Notes: generated by a model not told the origin, from the letters alone. A stretch of DNA of 64,000 nucleotides from Tetraselmis striata (GCA_006384855.1 VCJN01002896.1:124001-188000); one strand, 5' to 3'. Numbered from the stretch's first letter, positions 30,778-41,233 are shown. Numbers and translations are program-made.

Positions 30778-33700
30778 TCAGCACGGGCAGCAACATTGAC
30801 GGAATCGTTGGTTGGAGTCATGCCCACCTTGGCAAAAGTTGCTAGAGGGTGCCTGGTGCTCGGAGAGAAGACGAACCACCGCCACGTGCTGCTTTGTGCC
30901 AGCAAGCTGCAGGGCTGTCCTGCCCTCCTCGTCCTCGCAGGAGATGTCTGCCGCAGGGCCGCCCTCCACGCCCCGCAGCAGCAGCTCCACCACCGCCGCA
31001 TGGCCTCCAGAAGCTGCCCAGTGCAGGGCTGTCATGCAATTCTTGTCTGTGCAGGAGATGTCTGCCGAAGGGCCGCCCTCCACGCCCCGCAGCAGCAGCT
31101 CCACCATCCCCGCATGGCCCCCCTGAGCTGCTTGGTGCAGGGCTGTCCTGCCCTCCTTGTCGGCACAGGAGATGTCTGCCGCAGGACCGCCCTCCACGCC
31201 CCGCAGCAGCAGCTCCACCACCACCGCATGGCCCCAATGAGCTGCGTAGTGCAGGGCTGTCCTGTCCTCCTTGTCTGCACAGGAGATGTCTGCCGCAGGG
31301 CCGCCCTCTGCGCCCCGCAGCAGCAGCTCCACCACCTCCGCATGGCCCTCCTGAGCTGCGTAGTGCAGGGCTGTCATGCCATCCTTGTCTGCGCAGGAGA
31401 TGTCTGCCGCAGGGCCGCCCTCCACGCCCCGCAGCAGCAGCTGGACCGCCCCCGCATGGCCTTGATGAGCTGCGCAGTGCAGGGCTGTCCAGCCCTCCTC
31501 GTCCTTGCAGGAGATGTCTGCCGCAGGGCCGCCCTCCACGCCCCGCAGCAGCAGCTCCACCACCTCCGCATGGCCTCCAAAAGCTGCCCAGTGCAGGGCT
31601 GTCCCGCCATACTCATCTGCGCAGGAGATGTCTGCCGCAGGGCCGCCCTCCACGCCCCGCAGCAGCAGCGCCACCACCCCCGCATGACCCCTCTGAGCTG
31701 CTTGGTGCAGGGCTGTCCTGCCCTCCTTGTCGGCACAGGAGATGTCTGCAGCAGGGCTGCCCTCCGCGCCCCGCAGCAGCAGCTCCACCACCTCCGCATG
31801 GCCTTGATGAGCTGCGTAGTGCAGGGCTGTCCAGCCCTCCTCGTCTGCGCAAGAGATGTCTGCCGCAGGGCCGCCCTCCACGCCCCGCAGCAGCAGCTTC
31901 ACCACCTCCATATTGCCCCACTGAGCTGCCCAGTGCAAGGCTGTCCTGCCATCCTTGGCTGGGCAGGAGATGTCTGCCGCAGGGCTGCCCTCCGTGCCCC
32001 GCAGCAGCAGCTCAACCACCTCCGCATGGCCTCCAGAAGCTCTCAAGTGCAAGGCTGACCAGCCATACTCAACTGCGAAGGAGATGTCTGCCGCAGGGCC
32101 GCCCTCCACGCCCCGCAGCAGCAGCTGGACCACCTGGCCTCCAGAAGCTGCGTAGTGCAGGGCTGTCATGCCATTCTTGTCTGCGCAGGAGATGTCTGCC
32201 GCAGGGCCGCCCTCCACGCCCCGCAGCAGCAGCTCAACCACCCCCGCATGGCCGCCCTGAGCTGCCCAGTGCAGGGCTGTCCCGCCCTCCTCGTCCTTGC
32301 AGGAGATGTCTGCCGCAGGGCCGCCCTCCACGCCCCGTAGCAGCAGCTCCACCACCGCCGCATGTCCATCCTGAGCTGCCCGGTGCAGGGCTATCCCGCC
32401 CCCCTCGTCTGCGCAGGAGATGTCTGCCGCAGGGCCGCCCTCCACGGCCCGCAGCAGCAGCTCCACCACCCCCGCATGACCCCTCTGAGCTGCTTGGTGC
32501 AGGGCTGTCCTGCCCTCCTTGTCGGCACAGGAGATGTCTGCCGCAGGGCCGCCCTCAACGCCCTTCAGCAGCAGCTCCACCACCTCCGCATGGCCCTTCT
32601 CAGCTGCGTAGTGCAGGGCTGTCCAACCCTTCTTGTCTGCGCAGGAGATGTCTGCCGCAGGGCCGCCCTCCACGCCCCGCAGCAGCAGCTCCACCATCCC
32701 CGCATGGCCTGCAGAAGCTGCGTAGTGCAGGGCTGTCATGCCAACCTTGTCCTTCCAGGAGATGTCTGCCGCAGGGCCGCCTTCCACGCCCCGCAGCAGC
32801 AGCTCCACCACCTCCGCATGGCCTCCAAAAGCTGCCCAGTGCAGGGCTGTCCCGCCATACTCATCTGCGCAGGAGATGTCTGCCGCAGGACCGCCCTCCA
32901 CGCCCCGCAGCAGCAGCTCCACCATCCCCGCATGGCCTCCAGAAGCTGCGCAGTGCAGGGCTGTCCTGCCCTCCTTGTCGGCACAGGAGATGTCTGCCGC
33001 AGGGCCGCCCTCCACACCCCGCAGCAGCAGCTCCACCACCTCCATATGGCCCCCCTGAGCTGCGTAGTGCAGGGCTGTCTTGCCATAGTCGTCTGTGCAG
33101 GGGATGTCTGCCGCAGGGCCGCCCTCCACGCCCCGCAGCAACAGCTCCACCACCACCGCATGGCCCCAATGAGCTGCGAGGTGCAGAGCTGTCCTGTCCT
33201 CCTTGTCTGCACAGGAGATGTCTGCCGCAGGGCCGCCCTCCACGCCCCGCAGCAGCAGCTCCACCACCTCCGCATGGCCCTCCTGAGCTGCGCAGTGCAG
33301 GGCTGTCCTGTCCTCCTCGTCTGCGCAGGAGATGTCTGCCGCAGGGCCGCCCTCCGTGCCCCGCAGCAGCAGCTCCACCACCTCCGCGTGGCCAATCAGG
33401 GCTGCCACGTGCAGGGGTGTGCTGCCATCCTTGTCTTTGGAGGAGATGTCTGCCGCAGGGCCGCCCTCCACGCCCCGCAGCAGCAGCTCCACCACCCCCG
33501 CATGGCCTCCAGAAGCTGCGCAGTGCAGGGCTGTCCCGCCCTGCTTGGTTTTGCAGGAGATTTGTGCCGCAGGGCCGCCCTCCACGCCCCGCAGCAGCAG
33601 CTGGACCACCCCCGCATGGCCGCCCTGAGCTGCGCAGTGCAGGGCTGTCCCGCCCTCCTCGTCCTTGCAGGAGATGTCTGCCGCAGGGCCGCCCTCCACG

Positions 33701-36700
33701 CCCCGCAGCAGCAGCTCCACCACCCCCGCATGGCCTTGATGAGCTGCGCAGTGCAGGGCTGTCCCACCCGGCTTGGTTTTGCAGGAGATTTGTGCCGCAG
33801 GGCCGCCCTCTACGACCCGCAGCAGCAGCTCCACCATGTCTGCATCGCCCCTCAGAGCTGCAAAGTGCAGGGCTGTCATGCCATCTTTGTCTGTGCAGGA
33901 GATGTCTGCCGCAGGGCCGCCCTCAACGCCCCGCAGCAGCAGCTCCACCACCCCCGCATGGCCGTCATGAGCTGCCCAGTGCAGGGCTGTCCTGCAATCT
34001 TTGTCTTTGCATGAGATGTCTGCTGCAGGACCGCCCTCCACGCCCCGCAGCAGCAGCGCCACCACCTCTGTATGACCTCCATAAGCTGCGTAGTGCAGGG
34101 CTGTCTTGCCATAGTCGTCTGTGCAGGAGATGTCTGCCGCAGGGCCGCCCTCAACGCCCTTCAGCAGCAGCTCCACCATGTCTGCATCGCCCCTCAGAGC
34201 TGCAAAGTGCAGGGCTGTCATGCCATCTTTGTCTTTGCAGGAGATGTCTGCCGCAGGGCCGCCCTCCACGCTCTTCAGCAGCAGCTCCACTACCCCCGCA
34301 TGGCCTCCAGAAGCTGCCCAGTGCAGGGCTGTCATGCCATCCTTGGCCGCGTAGGAGATGTCTGCCGCAGGGCCGCCCTCCACGCCCTTCAGCAGCAGCT
34401 CCACTACCTCCGCATGGCCTCCAGAAGCTGCCCAGTGCAGGGCTGTCCTGCAATCTTTGTCTTTGCAGGAGATGTCTGCTGCAGGACCGCCCTCCACGCC
34501 CCGCAGCAGCAGCTTCACCACCGCCACATCGCCGTCCTGAGCTGCGTAGTGTAGGGCTGTCTTGCCATCCTTGTCAGCACAGGAGATGTCTGCCGCAGGG
34601 CCGCCCTCCATGTCCCGCAGCAGCAGCTCCACCACCTCCATATGGCCCCCCTCAGCTGCCCAGTGCAGGGCTGTCCTGTCATTCATGTCCTTGCAAGAGA
34701 TGTCTGCCGCAGGGCCGCCCTCCACACCCCGCAGCAGCAGCTCCACCACCTCCATATTCCGCAGCCCAGCTGCCCAGTGCAGGGCTGTCATACCACCGTC
34801 GTCCTTGCAAGAGATGTCTGCTGCAGGGCCGCCCTCCACGCCTTGCAGGAGCAGCTGCACCACCTCCTCATGACCCCCCTCAGCTGCCCAGTGCAGGGCT
34901 GTCCTGTCAATCATGTCCTTGCAGGAGATGTCTGCTGCAGGGCCGCCCTCCACGCCCCGCAGCAGCAGCTCCACCACCTCCGCATAGCCCCCCAGAGCTG
35001 CGCAGTGCAGGGCTGTGCTGCCATCCTTGGCCGCGCAGGAGATGTCTGCCGTAGGGCCTCCCTCCACGCCCCGCAGCAGCAGCTGCACCACCTCTGCATG
35101 GCCCTTCTTAGCTGCCAAATGCAGGGCTGTCCAGCGATACTCACCCGTCGTATTCAGCGGCACATTCCGACCAGGGACCGAAAACAAACTTTGTATCCTA
35201 GCCGGGTTGCCAGCATGAATGTGGCTGCCGATGAGGTGAACCAAAGTTTCATGAAGGTGCCGGGTTGGGTCATCGCCGATGTATTCCTCCCCGGGACAGT
35301 ACCGTGGAGTCACTGTGCGGGACAGCTCAAGCGCCTCCCTGTCCCCGGCGACAACCTCCGGGGTGGCCTCCATCCCGCATAGCATCCAGGCCCCAAGCAG
35401 GGTGTGCCCGTTTGCCTTGCGACAGCCATAGTCACCCGCAGAGCGGCGCAAGGTGTCTCCCTGCAGCCAGCTTGCGAGCGACTCGTGCTGGATGGCCACC
35501 ACCTGATTGTCGCCTGGGCCGCTTACTGACAGAAAGCCGGTGATTTTGTCCAGCACCTCGGCACGGAACCCGCCGGGGCTGTCGTCCACCAGTGAAGTCT
35601 CCCTGCTGAGCCTGGCCACCTGGTGAAGGGTGGAGACGGTCAACAAGCGCGTGGCTGCAAGAATGACTTCAAAGGTGGGTCTCAAGGAAGCAAAGCGACC
35701 GTCTGCACGAGGAAACTCGGACTCGAATCTTGCCAGGTACATGTCGGGGATTCCTCCCACCCCCCCTGCAGGCAGTGTCGCAACGCCGCCGGCCTCCCAG
35801 CTGCGCTGTCGCTTGATGTGCAGCAGAGCATGGCGCAGCCACTGGAAGCTGAACGCCGCGCGCTCCACCAGCGCTGCTCTCTCATCGATATCGAGCCTGC
35901 CGGCAGGGAAAGATGGCGAGCTGCACTCCTCCTCCACGTAGTCCACGAGGTCCTGCTTTGCTGAGTCCTCAGACACGATGTCCGCAATCTCAATGCAATG
36001 GAACACGCCTGGGCTGATGTAGCGCTCCACAGAGTTTATGCCGGGCCTGGAGGAGCACACCAGCCGCAGCCAGGGGATGTGGTCATCCTGAAGGTACAGC
36101 CCCATCTTGGCCACAAGCTGCAAGACGCCACTGCTGCCGTAGTGAGACGACACAGCCTCATCCAGGCCGTCCACAACAATGACGCCGACACACCGCCCCT
36201 GGCCGCCCAGAGCTCTCTCCAGGGCCTCGCCCTCCAGCTTGAGATCTGCCAGCGGAGCCAGCACGCCCTTGAGAAGGGATGTCCAACCGCCGTCGTTGCC
36301 TAGCTGCTTCTCGTCGAAAAGGTCCCGGATGTCTTGACGGCTGCGGAGCTTCGCGTAGGGCACGAGGCGGTCCTCTAGCACGCTGGCGAGGTGCTGCACA
36401 AGTGCCGCAGGGGTGCAGGTGCTGCTCAGCTCGTCGTGCTTGATGGCGTGCCAGGCGACCATGGAGTACTGCGCGCCCAGGCGTAGCCCTCCTGTGACGC
36501 ACAACTCATCCATGAAGGCGCTCTTGCCCCACCCTCCCGGCGCAAGCAGAAGCGTCGCCGGTGGGGGCAGAGTATCGGCATCCGGGGAGAGCAGAGACCC
36601 AAGGTGGCCGAACAGCCAGCGTCGGCCCACAAAGTGTTTGCACGGGTCGATCCTCACCGGCGCCGACGGCTCCACCGCGCTCGCCGTTCCGCTCTCCAGG

Positions 36701-37425
36701 CACGCACGCACCCGCTCACGCATGGCCTCATCGGTGCCGCAGCAGTCGTGCACCAGGCGGTTGCCGATCATGCCCAGCCATCCAAGGGCAACTGCCGTGC
36801 TGGCCTCACAGCCGGGGTTGTGCTTGATGTTGTTTCTGTCTTCGGCGTACTCCTGGTAGAGCGCCATGCGCTCCGGGTGCAGCAGGTCGCCGTCCACCTT
36901 GGCATCGAACAGCAGGCTGCGAAGGTGCCCCGCCGGCCCGCTGTGTCCAGGATCGCGGCCGTTGGCCTCCAGCAGCGGCGCCAGGAGCTTCTTGTCCATC
37001 CAGTTGGCCGCCTCGTTGATGACGACGTACCTGGCCTCGTAGCCCGCGTCGCGGGCGCCCAGCCGCGCCAGCATCTGCCTCAGCCATGCCTCCACCTCCT
37101 CGGCATGGCTCAACGGCAGCTTCTTCAGCTCCCTGTCCAGCTGGCTGTCCCGCCTTATCACGTGGCCCCGCGCCCGTAGGTCTCCTTTCACCTGCTCCGG
37201 CAGCTCCTCCGCGGGGTCGTCATGCCGGGTGACGTACACCAGCCGCAGCTCGCAGTCTGCGCCGTCCCAACCGCTGCTGCCAGCCACTCGGGCCTTGAGC
37301 TTGTACGGCTTGTTGTGCTCTCTCACCACGAAGGTGCGTTCCGCTCCTTCTTCGCATCGCCGCGGGAGGCCGGACACCGGCGCCCCCTCCATCCTCGTGC
37401 GTGGCTGCTGTTGAAAGGCAAACAA
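30778..37425 (-). CDS. HEPN-STAND NTPase-ankyrin giant receptor-like protein
   Basis: This single uninterrupted ORF of 2215 residues may start at 37425, or at the ATG at 37392 just after a CAACAG acceptor-like site. Residues 30-110 are an unrecognised beta-rich domain. Residues 110-235 are helical and carry RNNIKH (197-202), matching the Rx4-6H signature of HEPN ribonuclease-like domains. Walker A is APGGWGKSAF (295-304) and Walker B is VIVVDGLDEA (415-424), as in STAND/NACHT switches. A winged-helix-like region follows. From about residue 758 to 2188 there are about 38 ankyrin repeats of 38 residues instead of the usual 33. The extra residues form an almost constant GVEGGPAADIS linker. The architecture (effector, NTPase switch, repeat sensor) is that of NLR-type immune proteins. 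That role is inferred. Confidence 0.82.
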   Translation of the reverse strand: MFAFQQQPRTRMEGAPVSGLPRRCEEGAERTFVVREHNKPYKLKARVAGSSGWDGADCELRLVYVTRHDDPAEELPEQVKGDLRARGHVIRRDSQLDRELKKLPLSHAEEVEAWLRQMLARLGARDAGYEARYVVINEAANWMDKKLLAPLLEANGRDPGHSGPAGHLRSLLFDAKVDGDLLHPERMALYQEYAEDRNNIKHNPGCEASTAVALGWLGMIGNRLVHDCCGTDEAMRERVRACLESGTASAVEPSAPVRIDPCKHFVGRRWLFGHLGSLLSPDADTLPPPATLLLAPGGWGKSAFMDELCVTGGLRLGAQYSMVAWHAIKHDELSSTCTPAALVQHLASVLEDRLVPYAKLRSRQDIRDLFDEKQLGNDGGWTSLLKGVLAPLADLKLEGEALERALGGQGRCVGVIVVDGLDEAVSSHYGSSGVLQLVAKMGLYLQDDHIPWLRLVCSSRPGINSVERYISPGVFHCIEIADIVSEDSAKQDLVDYVEEECSSPSFPAGRLDIDERAALVERAAFSFQWLRHALLHIKRQRSWEAGGVATLPAGGVGGIPDMYLARFESEFPRADGRFASLRPTFEVILAATRLLTVSTLHQVARLSRETSLVDDSPGGFRAEVLDKITGFLSVSGPGDNQVVAIQHESLASWLQGDTLRRSAGDYGCRKANGHTLLGAWMLCGMEATPEVVAGDREALELSRTVTPRYCPGEEYIGDDPTRHLHETLVHLIGSHIHAGNPARIQSLFSVPGRNVPLNTTGEYRWTALHLAAKKGHAEVVQLLLRGVEGGPTADISCAAKDGSTALHCAALGGYAEVVELLLRGVEGGPAADISCKDMIDRTALHWAAEGGHEEVVQLLLQGVEGGPAADISCKDDGGMTALHWAAGLRNMEVVELLLRGVEGGPAADISCKDMNDRTALHWAAEGGHMEVVELLLRDMEGGPAADISCADKDGKTALHYAAQDGDVAVVKLLLRGVEGGPAADISCKDKDCRTALHWAASGGHAEVVELLLKGVEGGPAADISYAAKDGMTALHWAASGGHAGVVELLLKSVEGGPAADISCKDKDGMTALHFAALRGDADMVELLLKGVEGGPAADISCTDDYGKTALHYAAYGGHTEVVALLLRGVEGGPAADISCKDKDCRTALHWAAHDGHAGVVELLLRGVEGGPAADISCTDKDGMTALHFAALRGDADMVELLLRVVEGGPAAQISCKTKPGGTALHCAAHQGHAGVVELLLRGVEGGPAADISCKDEEGGTALHCAAQGGHAGVVQLLLRGVEGGPAAQISCKTKQGGTALHCAASGGHAGVVELLLRGVEGGPAADISSKDKDGSTPLHVAALIGHAEVVELLLRGTEGGPAADISCADEEDRTALHCAAQEGHAEVVELLLRGVEGGPAADISCADKEDRTALHLAAHWGHAVVVELLLRGVEGGPAADIPCTDDYGKTALHYAAQGGHMEVVELLLRGVEGGPAADISCADKEGRTALHCAASGGHAGMVELLLRGVEGGPAADISCADEYGGTALHWAAFGGHAEVVELLLRGVEGGPAADISWKDKVGMTALHYAASAGHAGMVELLLRGVEGGPAADISCADKKGWTALHYAAEKGHAEVVELLLKGVEGGPAADISCADKEGRTALHQAAQRGHAGVVELLLRAVEGGPAADISCADEGGGIALHRAAQDGHAAVVELLLRGVEGGPAADISCKDEEGGTALHWAAQGGHAGVVELLLRGVEGGPAADISCADKNGMTALHYAASGGQVVQLLLRGVEGGPAADISFAVEYGWSALHLRASGGHAEVVELLLRGTEGSPAADISCPAKDGRTALHWAAQWGNMEVVKLLLRGVEGGPAADISCADEEGWTALHYAAHQGHAEVVELLLRGAEGSPAADISCADKEGRTALHQAAQRGHAGVVALLLRGVEGGPAADISCADEYGGTALHWAAFGGHAEVVELLLRGVEGGPAADISCKDEEGWTALHCAAHQGHAGAVQLLLRGVEGGPAADISCADKDGMTALHYAAQEGHAEVVELLLRGAEGGPAADISCADKEDRTALHYAAHWGHAVVVELLLRGVEGGPAADISCADKEGRTALHQAAQGGHAGMVELLLRGVEGGPSADISCTDKNCMTALHWAASGGHAAVVELLLRGVEGGPAADISCEDEEGRTALQLAGTKQHVAVVRLLSEHQAPSSNFCQGGHDSNQRFRQCCCPC
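30860..35165. repeat. 114-bp tandem coding repeat, ~38 copies
   Basis: The 114-bp ankyrin unit, recognisable on the plus strand by GGAGATGTCTGCCGCAGGGC every 114 bases, runs without interruption. Linker codons are nearly invariant, while codons for the loop tip and helix surface vary. One unit near 32125-32155 lacks about three codons (GGQVVQ in place of GGHAxVVQ). Confidence 0.92.
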
Positions 37426-37505
37426 TGGCGCAGTCGAGTTAGACCTGCCCAGTTCCCGTTATCTCGACAACACTGAAAACCAAGACGTCGCGACGCTGAG
37501 GCATA

Positions 37506-37880
37506 TAAGGTCATCGCCTTAGGTAGCTATATAGCGGTGTAGCACTACTTCTCGTCGTACGTACCGGAAGAGACTCGGTTCTCTCAGAAGCAGTAAGCAG
37601 GAGCAGCGCAGGAGGAAGTGGCCCAGCGCATGGCGGTGGCAGGCGCAGTAGCAGCGTGACTAATTTTACCCTGCAGCGTAGCGCATGCGCTACTGAGGTG
37701 CTCTTCCTTAGGTAGCGACACAGCAGAGTAGCACTACTTCTCGTCGTACGTACCGGACGAGACTCGGATCTCGTAGAAGCAGTAAGCGGGAGCAGCGCAG
37801 GAGGAAGTGGCCCAGCGCATGGCGGTGGCAGGCGCAGTAGCAGAGCGACTATTCTTGCCCTGTAGCGTAGCGCATATGCG
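37506..37880. repeat. Tandem duplication of a ~190-bp segment
   Basis: The segment beginning CCTTAGGTAGC and containing AGCACTACTTCTCGTCGTAC occurs at 37517-37692 and 37708-37880 with a few substitutions. It lies between the ankyrin gene promoter side and the retroelement recombinase, and could be a split terminal repeat of that retroelement. Confidence 0.7.
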
Positions 37881-38841
37881 ATATGAAGTCCCATAGCATG
37901 TCGTGGTCATTGTACTTTGCGGTTTCCGTTCCCGCCATGCGGTGGTACCTCTTGTAATCTGGGCTTGCCCCCTTTTGGCATGCCCCTGGCCTTCCTTCGC
38001 CGGCTCATGTAGTGCCCGAAATCTTTGCACTAGAACCCGGTATCCACCGTAGCCCAGGTTAACTTTTCTAAATTTCAGATTGGGTGCCCCCCGTAGTCCG
38101 GTGACAGGGTATATGCAGGCGTTTTTTCGGACAATTTTCTCCTGATGGAGCCAACGTCTGAATGACCCCGTGCAATCCCCTTTTTGCCGAACCCGGAGAA
38201 CTCCGCAACTCCGAAAATTAGTACATTTTCCTCTTTTCCTGATAATTATGGCAGGTGCCTCGTTTGCCATGATTTGTCCTCATTTAACCAATGTGAATTC
38301 CCGTAACCCGACTTTGGATCTACTTTTCTCCGGTGCCCCTGCGCGGTGTGACAAGTCCTGATCTTTTCATCCCCCATCCGCATGTGGTGGTGATCCTTCC
38401 GGGATTCCCGATCGCAGCCTGCGGTGTCTGCATTTATTTATTCCCTTTAAATGCCGAACTTGAATGTGCTTTTGTCTCCCGACTTAGTTGGGGTGGTGTG
38501 GTACCCTTCCTAGGGTCATCATACTCTGCCCTCAACTTCCGCCTCTTGTCCGCCTAGGCCACTGCTACAGCCCCTAGGGCATGATGCAGTTATCTGGCCT
38601 CTTTGCTGCTGCTGGTGATCTTGCTGAAATACACGTTGACCTTCCCAATTTATGCCCCAATTTGGGTTTCTTAGCCCTTTTGGTGTGTATTTCGGCGTTG
38701 ATGCTGTCTGCAGTAACCTTCCCTATATTCCCAGTCGCCTTGTGGCTGGACTTGCCGGAATATATAACACGGGGGCGAACGGAGCTGACTAACTGGCGTT
38801 GCCGCCTTCTGATCTCTGCCCCATAGGGCGGTCAAGACTGG
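37881..38841. other. Leader region upstream of tyrosine recombinase
   Basis: Lower-GC DNA with several TTTATTTATT and AATATATAA-like stretches. The ORFs here (for example 37734-38270 minus) have no recognisable domain. It is probably part of the retroelement but carries no supportable gene. Confidence 0.4.
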
Positions 38842-40155
38842 GTGCAGTCCCTACGAGTGATGCAGCGCAGCGCCTTTCTGGCGCCTCAAGGCGTGAGCGA
38901 CTGGGGACGCGGCGCTGGCGGCAGTTCTCCGCTCTCTGCGGTGGCGGCTGCCCCGGTTTCCGTGCAGCAGTATGCCCTTCGCTCGGCTGCTGCTCTAACT
39001 TCCGCTGCGTGGGTGGCCTCCCATTGCGAGAGGCCTGTGACTACGCAGCGCCGTCGCGGGATTCTGCGAGAGTTCGAGGCCTGGGCGAGCACCGTGCCTC
39101 CGCCCTTGACTCCTACCCCGGAGACATGCACCGAGTGGGACGTGCTAATATTCTTCGCGGAATATTGGCATCGCCATCATCATGGGCGCAAGCTGATGCG
39201 TGACGGGAGCCGACCTGCTTCCCCAGGATATCTGCGGCATGCTGTGTCGCAACTGGCGACGGCCCTACGTGAACTGGGCGTGCCTAAGCACGCCAACCCC
39301 GTGTATGCCGTGAGCGTCGTCAAATACATGGGTGGTTATAAGCGTGCCCTGGTTGAGCTGGGGTACGTGGAGAGTGGCGCCGTGCCGTTGGACTACGCGA
39401 CCCTGGCGGAGCTGGTCCAGTTCATGGATGGCCTGATCTTGCGGACTACCGCGGACTTGGTGGTCACTGCCGCGGTGCATCGCGATGTTTGCATCGTGTT
39501 GTATTTGTGGGAGACCGCCGCCCGTGGTTTTGAGGCCGGCACCATGGAACTAACAGATTTCCTGGTGCGCGGTGTGGATCTGCGCCCTGTGTGGGACGCG
39601 ATCGTTGCCGGTCGTTTGACCCCGGATGACCGTGTTTTGGCAGAGCCCCGTTACGGGACCAAGGGGAACCTTACCGCTCACAGCGGCGTCATGGAGTTGG
39701 AGCTGCTGCCCTCCGGCAGTGAGTCGCTTTGTTTGCTCCGTCGGCTAGGCCGGTATGCGACCGCCATGGCTGATGCCGGGTGGCCCTTGGCGGACTTTCT
39801 GTTTCGTCCCCTAGCCGCCGGGCGTCCGACTGGATTTCGGGCCCATGGCATGAGCAGTGCCGCTATGAACTTCCGATTCAAGGGGCACTTGCGTGCCGCT
39901 GGTTTGTATAAAGGCCACACTTTGCACGGCGTGAAACGTGGCCGTTTGCAGCATGACGTTGTTGTGGAGGGTGAGAGTGTTACGCAGGCTTCCCATGGGC
40001 GCCATCGCCATGTGAGGACAACATTGGGCTATGTGCACCCCGCCCGTCATCGGAATCGGCTAGTGCAAATGGAACTGGGGTCTGATGATGAGGCGAACTC
40101 TGATGCCGAGGATGAGTTTTTCGACGCCTTTGAGTCCTTAGATCTAACCCCGTGA
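38842..40155 (+). CDS. Tyrosine recombinase of a DIRS/Kangaroo-like retroelement
   Basis: This 437-residue ORF has the catalytic set of tyrosine recombinases. The first Arg is in ETAARGFEAG (~R226). HxxR lies in HTLHGVKRGRLQH (~359-371), the second His in SHGRHRH (~383-389) and the nucleophile in TLGYVHP (~Y397). The N-terminal core-binding part precedes residue 200, and an acidic tail closes the protein. DIRS-type retroelements use such enzymes to integrate circular cDNA without target duplications. The stop at 40155 lies four bases from the end of an RNase H frame on the opposite strand. In Volvox Kangaroo elements the recombinase is likewise reversed. A Crypton origin is possible but is disfavoured by the adjacent RNase H. 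Confidence 0.78.
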   Translation: MQSLRVMQRSAFLAPQGVSDWGRGAGGSSPLSAVAAAPVSVQQYALRSAAALTSAAWVASHCERPVTTQRRRGILREFEAWASTVPPPLTPTPETCTEWDVLIFFAEYWHRHHHGRKLMRDGSRPASPGYLRHAVSQLATALRELGVPKHANPVYAVSVVKYMGGYKRALVELGYVESGAVPLDYATLAELVQFMDGLILRTTADLVVTAAVHRDVCIVLYLWETAARGFEAGTMELTDFLVRGVDLRPVWDAIVAGRLTPDDRVLAEPRYGTKGNLTAHSGVMELELLPSGSESLCLLRRLGRYATAMADAGWPLADFLFRPLAAGRPTGFRAHGMSSAAMNFRFKGHLRAAGLYKGHTLHGVKRGRLQHDVVVEGESVTQASHGRHRHVRTTLGYVHPARHRNRLVQMELGSDDEANSDAEDEFFDAFESLDLTP

Positions 40156-40158
40156 TGC

Positions 40159-41220
40159 TTAGCGCGCCTCGCGCCATGTTGTAATCCAATCGCTGTTGTC
40201 CCAAATGATCAACATCGCGACAACCTCATAGTTTGGCTGGGACTTTAATCCCGCCTCGCGCGCCTTGCGCGGGACCCGTGAGCCCGGCTTGAACAGCAAT
40301 TGGTTCGTGCCTCCGGCGTCTTGCTCTGGCAACGTAAATGCGTCGCGGACTGGGAGCGCGCTGAGCATTGCCCGCCAGCCTGCCACCCAATATGGGAAGA
40401 TGAGCACTGCGTCGGCGCGTTCATCAACTAGTTTTTGGATGACGCGTGTCATGTGGGTAACCGGCCCGTTCACCCAGCAGAGCGGCTTGGGGACCGCTGA
40501 TGTGAACCACGCCTGTGTGAACCCGTCGATGCCTGACCTGCCGGGTCAGAGAGCTCAAGAGGAGAAATTCTCATATTTGGCGGTGACCTCGTCGCCAAAA
40601 ACGTCCAATATCTGTTTCTGTTGGAATGCGATGTTCGCCACCGCCCAACGTTGCTGGATGAGCTCGGTGTGCCCTGGGCTGAGCGCCCCTTGCGATGGGT
40701 CCTCCTCTTTGGACTTGTCGTCTGCGCATTGCCTGAGGGCGTGCTCGCGTGGCAGCCACTTGATATGAAGATCGATGTCGCGCAAGAGGCAGACCTGCCA
40801 TATCTCGCACACGATGTGAAACACCCGTGGTCCGCCTCGCATGCGCCTGATGTCTGTCTCTGTATTCTGGGAGTCCGTCAGGTAGAGCATGGCGGAGTGG
40901 CGTAGCAAATGCGGCATCCAGATCAGTGCGATGCGGAGAAATGCCATTCAGCAATCGAGCTCCCGCTCGGTGCTGGAATGAGACTGATCCTCGGCGGCTT
41001 TTCGTAGCGCCTCTGTGATCGCGTTTTGGAATACCGGTGTGCCCCATCGCTGGAGCTGTTCGTGTGACGGGACTGCCCATGTGTCGGGGTCGCCCTCGAA
41101 GTTCCCGTATGGGTTAGCCTCCCTTGCGCCGAATCTGATGGCTGATGCGTCCCCGCATACGATGAGTCCCTGCTGGCGCTGCCAGATGCGCTTGCCATCT
41201 CCGACCGCCCCGCCAGGGCT
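40159..41220 (-). pseudogene. RNase H / C-terminal polyprotein fragment of DIRS-like element
   Basis: One minus-strand frame (about 41200-40555) runs through GDASAIRFGA, a TGA after SSTERELDC, and then LYLTDSQNTETD, DIDLHIKWLPREHA and LIQQRWA. These match the DIRS RNase H order D-A-S, S-x-E-x-E-L, TDSQN and W-x-P-R. After a second break near 40550 another frame continues to 40159 with VNGPVTHMTRVIQKLVDE and VLIFPYW, the C-terminal block of such polyproteins. At least two lesions are present. The reverse transcriptase expected upstream is missing. Confidence 0.62.
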
Positions 41221-41233
41221 GGAACTGCCTTGC

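Noticed and set aside
30849..35054. A 1401-codon plus-strand ORF and two others (30769-32058, 32362-34014) across the ankyrin region
   Set aside because: They are antisense shadows of the 114-bp coding repeat. The minus frame has clear domains, while the plus frames are low-complexity Pro/Ala or Cys repeats.
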